Origin: Telmatactis stephensoni
Lineage: Eukaryota > Cnidaria > Anthozoa > Actiniaria > Isophelliidae
NCBI GenBank assembly: GCA_029948255.1
Contig: JALIZF010000999.1
Coordinates: forward strand, 1 to 64,000
Direction of reading: 5' to 3'
Length of the DNA stretch: 64,000 nucleotides
Each line of letters begins with the position of its first letter. Positions within the stretch are counted from its first letter, which is position 1. The notes below the pieces were generated by a model. It was not told the origin of the DNA. It searched no databases and saw nothing but the letters and a program-made list of their open reading frames with translations. Both the position numbers and the translations under genes were made by a program. Below are positions 56,301-64,000 of this stretch, piece by piece.

Positions 56301-57789
56301 CAGTAAGCAAAGCTAACTTTCCTGGATGATATAATAGGCTGTCATGCAGCTCAGTTTATAATTTCTATTGCTGGGTTTTCAAACAGCTGACGAATCTCAT
56401 TATTTTCATCATAATTATGGTGTTCAGTGTTTGACCACCATGTGTTCTCAACCAGAGAATATTCTATTGAAAACTTGTCTTTCAGCTGATGAAAATTCCA
56501 ACAAGATTGAAAATGACATCATATGAAACTCAGGAATTGATTAAACAACTTCAATTTGAGATGACAAATGTTATGGACTGTCAACTTTTTTTTGAACCTG
56601 TGGCATTTATTCACCTTTTGAGTCATCAAGCTTTTGTTTATATTATTATTCCAGATTGCAAAGAAACGACAAGTTACTGTCCGTGAATTCAAAGGCAAAG
56701 TCCTTGTTGACATTAGAGAATTTTACGAGGATAGTAATGGTGACATGAAGCCTGGCAAGAAAGGTACATAGAGCAGTCGATTTCATATGAGTGTGAAATG
56801 GACCACACCTTGCCATGGCTGATCTGTGATGTCTATGAAAGCATTTGAAATTCCCACCATAATAATTATGGCTGGAATTTCAAATGTTTTTTGAGACACC
56901 ATGGATCTGCCATGGCAAGGTGTGGTCCACAGTCACAGCACAATTATTAAAATACAAAAAAAAACATACATACATGATTGAGACTCCCTCAACAGAGCTT
57001 TTCAGCTCAATTTACAAATTCTAACTAAATCATATAAATCAAACATAAATGGATTAAGAATCCCAACTGGCAAGGAGGCAAACCAGTTGGCTATATTACA
57101 AGCATGGCCGATAAACTGAATTTGAACTAATCGAAATCGGAACAAATTCAGTCTCAGCTAGTGACCAGAGCGGGAATCGAACCTGGGACCGCCAGATTGC
57201 AAGACCAATGCTCTGACCACTCGGCCATGCTGCCTCCTCCACAAATTATTGTGCTGTGACTGTTCAGTACCATTTTCACAGTCATACAAAATCTGCTTTT
57301 ATTTGAGTGTGACTTTGAAAAGTATGTGCCATGCTGTGTGGTGTCATGACATAGTGCAGATTTCGTATGAGTGTGAAAAGGCTGTTACTGCAGAATTTTC
57401 AAATGTTTTGATAGGAAACACGGCACTGACACGGTCACGGTGTGGTCCTTTTCACACTCATACGAAATCTGCACTATCAAAATGTTGAGCTAAAGCACTG
57501 TACACAGGGCTTTCAATAAGATTTTAGCTGACTTGTCAAAAAGATTGACAAAGAATGAACTTTTATTAGTAGATACCTCTGGGATCTTTGGCAAACTGGG
57601 GAAAATCTTAAAGTAGCAGGTGATGCCAGTGCTACTGTAGACCAAATGATAATTTCATAATCAGAAAACATTGGCAACAAGTAAACTGATTTGTGATTGA
57701 TTTTTTCAGGGATCTCTATGCAAGTTGATCAATGGGAAAAACTTAAAGAAATCATGGATGATGTTGATGCTGCAATATCAAACTTTTGA
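53341..57789 (+). CDS. SUB1: SUB1/PC4 transcriptional coactivator p15 (four coding exons)
   Basis: Coding exons 53341-53409, 55744-55833, 56655-56763 and 57710-57789 (phases 0, 0, 1) give 115 residues; all junctions are GT/AG. The N-terminus [21 protein letters not shown] is the Ser/acidic region that CK2 phosphorylates in the human protein. A Lys/Ser-rich linker ([14 protein letters not shown]) follows. The C-terminal single-stranded DNA-binding domain begins [19 protein letters not shown] and has [33 protein letters not shown], matching the order of human PC4 (127 aa). It acts in the nucleus in RNA polymerase II transcription and DNA repair. Intron 1 holds an inverted-repeat transposon, intron 2 a MITE, intron 3 a SINE and MITEs. 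Intact. Confidence 0.93.
53800..54885. mobile_element. Nested inverted-repeat transposon in SUB1 intron 1
   Basis: Termini CACAGGCAGCCCAAGCTCAT and its complement, flanked by CTCCCAC (53,793-53,799 and 54,886-54,892), a 7-base target duplication. Two 444-base halves (53,800-54,243 and 54,442-54,885) are reverse complements around a 198-base centre (54,244-54,441), which itself has the same CACAGGCAGCCC...GGGCTGCCTGTG ends. Both halves carry the same short open frame ending ...[15 protein letters not shown] on opposite strands; no domain is recognised. Confidence 0.85.
54893..55743. other. Remainder of SUB1 intron 1
   Basis: Contains repeated GTAC/TAGTA motifs (about 55,210-55,400) and (A)GTGACCAC(C/T) sequences at about 54,897 and 55,633. 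No further exon seen. Confidence 0.5.
56064..56215. mobile_element. MITE (TTGAAGGG family) in SUB1 intron 2
   Basis: Ends TTGAAGGGTT...AACCCTTCAA with inner AATGGCCTAAGTGACTTTTTGATG mirrored near the right end by CATCAAAAAGTCACTTAAT. Same family as 60,516-60,674. Confidence 0.78.
56946..57240 (-). mobile_element. tRNA-derived SINE in SUB1 intron 3
   Basis: - strand tRNA-like head (57,237-57,165): box A TGGCCGAGTGG and box B GGTTCGATTCC, then a body ending in T-rich/A-rich sequence near 56,955. A different SINE family from the array one. It is flanked by an inverted pair (CAGTCACAGCACAATTATT at 56,929 and its complement at about 57,245), probably from a MITE into which it inserted. Confidence 0.7.
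57353..57475. mobile_element. MITE with ends TAGTGCAGATTTCGTATGAG
   Basis: 123-bp element with 30-base inverted ends; the inner part contains CACTGACACGGTCACGGTGT. Related sequence is scattered: 57,270-57,300, 56,775-56,800, 22,980-23,040 and the leaders of genes B1-B3. Confidence 0.75.
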
Positions 57790-59820
57790 ATTGCTGTATA
57801 CCTGAAGAGTTATTATTTAACATCGTAACTAGATACTGTTTTCTTGCATTAATATTAGGGAGTTTTTAGATTACACAACAGCAACATCGACATGGCTGAA
57901 AAAAAGCCTTATTCAGTTTTCTATGCTTTCTTGTATTAATTTGTTAGTCGTCCTTGTTAGCACTTGAATTTTGCATTCATTATTGCATAAAATTCCAAAG
58001 AAAAAGGGTAATTTGGATGTCATGTTCTTGGTAGAGCTTGAAACGTTCGAGTTTCCCATTATGAATTGACAGATAGCTGAAATCTACATATTCACTTACA
58101 TTTCATGTAAGCTTTTTTCTTCTTGGTTAATCCTATTCTCTACTGTTGTCATCAGTCTTGCCATTGTACAATCTGAAACTCCCTATTAATGTTTTTAGAC
58201 AAAGCCAAGTTTTGGTGTTTTGGTATTTTCTCACCAAAAAAACAAAAAAAGAAAAGAAATTAAAGAAAAGAAAAGAAAAAAAAAACCTTTACAATAATAA
58301 TAATTGTCAACCAATGCTAATTTAGCCTTCAAAGATAAAAGCAATCTTATGATATATGCCCTAGTACTATTAAGAGTAAATGCATAAGTTGTTCATGTGA
58401 ATGATGATTAAATAACAAGTTAAGTCATTTTTATTGTATTTTCTTATTTAATTTTTTTCAAAAGAAATATGACTCGGCTTTTAAGTTCCAATGAATAATA
58501 TCAAGCTACAGTACATAGAATTTACACAAGCAAGAATTGAAGGGGTGCCAATGAAGTGACTTATAAAAGGTCTAGGTAAAGCAGGTTTTAATGATTATTT
58601 TTTCACAGAAAAGTCTCTATTGATTTTTTACTATTTTAGAACATTTGAGAAAACCTTGGCAATAATCAGAAGGGAAGAGGTGTTGAATAATTAATGGTCA
58701 AGACTTTGTGAGACCTGAGACAAGGTATTTTTGTGTCAGCCAGAGATGCCTTTTCTCACAAAAACTTGAGACTGCAAGAGGCATGAAATTTGACCAAAAT
58801 TTTGACTTCTTGCAGTGACCTTTTAACACCCTGTCAGAAGTCACTTAAACCATTGACATTCATGGTCACCCCTACAAATATATTAGTACAGTAATGACAG
58901 TGTATGTTCTATGTAAAAAGGCTCTGCTAATCTCTTATCCACTTTTTAGCCAGCAAGTAACATACAGTATCTCATCTGATGCTCACATACTTTTAAGTTT
59001 GGTCTGAAAATTTTTAACCAAACAATTTGCTCAAATGTTTTATGACTTTTCTAAATCTTGAGATTTTCTTGTGCATTTTTGCCCTGGGAGCCAGAACTCG
59101 TATTCTATTCTAACTCCGTAACTATTTCATATTATGTTACGTTTGGCTAATGATTATCTTGGGAGAAATGAAGTATATTTCATGTCTTGGGCCTTCAGCC
59201 TTCTACGGGGGAGTGAAATATAACTCTGGCACCAAGGGTATAAATTAATTTTGTTTTGAACTTTGAGCTCCATGTAACGAGGTGCTGGCCTGAGTGCAAT
59301 TTATTGATGTGTTAGTTGTATCTGGTTGTGTTTGGGGGCCATCATTCTGGTGGTGTTGGTTTCTCTGTAGACCCTAGAAAAAGGTAAATGAATTTATATT
59401 TGTATATCAGAAATATATATATATATATACTAGAACATATAATGGTTTTGTCATGGAATTCCATGGAATATCCCATGAGTCTCTTGTATTTTCTAATATA
59501 TAAAGAAAATACAAGTGATGTGGTATATCCACAGTATGCCACGAGAAACTATTCTATAACTGTTTTATCCCACACCATAAAAGACATTCAATTAGTGCAA
59601 TGTCTCAAGGGAGGAGACAGTTGAATACTGCTGAATATACAACGGCTTTCCTGCTTTCTGATTGGCTGTATTTTCTATGGCATGGGGTAAATACTAGTTC
59701 TACAATGGTTGCGAGTGGCATACTGTGTATACTGAGTTGCTTGTATTTTCTAGTATAGAAATAAGCTTTTGAGGTGAGTGAGTATACAAGGTAAAATGAA
59801 GACAGTGACAAGTAATAATT
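57790..59820. other. SUB1 3' region and intergenic DNA
   Basis: Long 3' flank with poly-A-like tracts (58,230-58,285), degenerate MITE arms (GAAGTGACTTATAAAAG near 58,552 and AAGTCACTTAAACCATTGAC near 58,838) and an AT dinucleotide run (59,410-59,428). The SUB1 polyadenylation site was not assigned. No gene seen. Confidence 0.5.
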
Positions 59821-59827
59821 CACCTTT

Positions 59828-60209
59828 GGAATAGGCCATATGCACTAACAGGTCATGTGACCCTGTCTCCCCTAAATCAAGTAGCACCATCAAAATAAAC
59901 ACCAGAAAGAAAGAGCACCTCGATGTTAGTACAGGTGCAAAGTTTCAGCTATTAAGATGTAATGCAGGAGAAATGACAGTAAATTTAAGATTTTCTTATG
60001 CCATCCAACACGGTTTTCCGAACGAATCTTAAGAAAATATCACATCTTAAATTTGCTGTCATTTTTTCTCTCATTCATCCTATAAACTGAAACTTTGCAC
60101 TTTTACTAATATTGAGATGCTCTTTCATTTTTTGGAGTTCATTTTGATGGTGCTGCTTGATTTAGGGGAGATGGGGTCACGTGACCTGTTAGTGCATAAG
60201 GCCTATTCC
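59828..60209. mobile_element. Fold-back MITE (382 bp)
   Basis: Left GGAATAGGCCATATGCACTA and right TAGTGCATAAGGCCTATTCC; arms pair through TCATGTGACC/GGTCACGTGA and the CATCAAAAT/ATTTTGATG segments to a centre near 60,010. Confidence 0.8.
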
Positions 60210-60515
60210 TAATGGAATCATTTATGTCCCACAGACAAAATATTTACATCATGGTTTACAGACAGTTGTTTATATGTTGTTTAGAAATTTAATTTTGGCA
60301 GAACATTAGGCTATCAGAATGCTTTATATACTTTCTTATTCAGATTTATATTTCCAATTGAGAAATAGCAGAACAATGGCATTAACTACTTTCCTGTTAG
60401 CAAAGCATTCTTTGACTGGTAACTAGTCAATGGAGGCATCATGCAAATGGCCTATTCTTTATTTTGCATCTACAGACTTGGTAGGACTGCCAATTGACAC
60501 AGCACAATTATTTAT

Positions 60516-60674
60516 TTGAAGGGATACCCATGAAAATGGCCTAAGTGACTTTTTTTGCAGGTGTTGATATTTTATCATGGGAAAGTGGAGTAATATTATT
60601 TTGGACCATTTGAGAAAATTTGAAAAAAAATCACCAAAAAGTCACTTAGTCCATTTTCACAGGTACCCCTTCAA
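60516..60674. mobile_element. MITE (TTGAAGGG family)
   Basis: Ends TTGAAGGGATACCCATGAAA and its imperfect complement; AAGTGACTTTTT mirrored by AAAAAGTCACTT. Same family as 56,064-56,215. Confidence 0.78.
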
Positions 60675-60769
60675 TTATGACATGGCCGTGCAGTTGTAAC
60701 AGAGTTTTACAAAATCTGCACCTGTGAAAAATACTCAGATGTGTATACATCGTGGTATACATTCCATAC

Positions 60770-63413
<2,644 letters not shown>

Positions 63414-64000
63414 CTTTGGAAAGATAAGATGGATTTTAAGTCAATTGGCCTTGTATTAATAAAGGTACTTATCTTATTGCGCTAGAAATATACAAACATA
63501 CTTTAGAAGAATGTGTACAATGACAAGCAACCACGTAGGTGATGACTTTGTGATGATGTTGTCGTTTATTTGATGGTAAGTTAATTTAAAAAATGTCTCT
63601 ATCAATTAACTGTAACAGGAGAGTTCACAGCCCTGTACAATTTAACCTATAGTTACTGGTTGATTCACAAATTTTGTACCTGTTCTTTCCTCCAGGTTTC
63701 CCTTTGTAATCTCTGTCATTCTTGTATTAATGGCAATTGATATAAAAACAAACAAACAAATAAGCATCTGATTGATTCAGAAACATCTATATAATTCATG
63801 CTCTTCCTGATTTGTATTGTGCTTGAATGATACCATGTCTTGTTTATATACCTTCATACATATTCTGCTCTAAGTCAAAGGGTGGGAGTTACTGGAAAGG
63901 GACCATGGGTTATTGGGGGCTGGGGGAGAGGGGGAGATGAATGGATGCTGGAGATTATTACTGATTTACTATATGTGTTTCTGCATTTTTCAAATCTACT
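63414..64000. other. Probable SMN 5' intron
   Basis: No exon matching the N-terminal SMN region was found on the - strand up to the end of the window. Contains a GGGGGCTGGGGGAGAGGGGG stretch near 63,915. Confidence 0.4.

Overview
The window looks like nuclear DNA of a marine invertebrate, most likely an anthozoan cnidarian such as a stony coral or sea anemone. The basis is spliced genes with GT/AG introns, orthologues of animal SUB1/PC4 and SMN, AT-rich intergenic DNA, CR1/L2-like LINEs, a Penelope-like element, tRNA-derived SINEs and dozens of fold-back MITEs. The taxon is an inference; no species marker is present.

Region 1 (1-46,925) is a degenerate tandem array with a repeat unit of about 11.8 kb. 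Unit 1 is 1-11,784 and unit 2 is 11,785-about 22,960. The third repeat is broken into 23,220-about 27,040 and 40,185-46,925, with about 13 kb of other DNA between the pieces. The array carries small, intron-split genes of one family on the + strand. Each has an N-terminal module (about 57-61 residues, exon 1) joined by a phase-1 intron to a GIY-YIG-type nuclease fold (exon 2). Order: A1 (442-1312), B1 (4229-5398), A2 (12226-13096), B2 (16016-17185), A3 (23560-24201), C (38173-38860), B3 (41603-42758). An eighth, more divergent member, D (52213-52885), lies outside the array. Apparent catalytic residues of the GIY-YIG fold are kept in all eight, so none looks like a decayed pseudogene. Around the genes are repeated TATA-containing promoter-like modules, some with no gene behind them, and repeated TTGGCGCCAAAA motifs.

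The array is heavily invaded by mobile DNA. A nearly full-length LINE (29,183-36,610) has its ORF2 split by a 1.24 kb TIR element with a TAA target duplication, and also has a frameshift. 3'-truncated LINE tails recur in each unit. A Penelope-like fragment forms a 369-bp inverted repeat, and each arm ends in a hammerhead-ribozyme-like fold. A long ATT microsatellite and many MITEs make up much of the rest.

Region 2 (46,925-53,170) holds a candidate second hammerhead motif, a 3.9 kb TTAA-flanked inverted-repeat element containing a 90-bp minisatellite, and GIY-YIG gene D.

Region 3 (53,170-64,000) is ordinary single-copy gene territory: SUB1 (PC4) on the + strand in four coding exons, and the 3' two thirds of an SMN gene on the - strand, convergent with SUB1. 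Both genes have MITEs in their introns. Both were found from exon/intron reading, because no single exon is long enough to stand out as an open frame.
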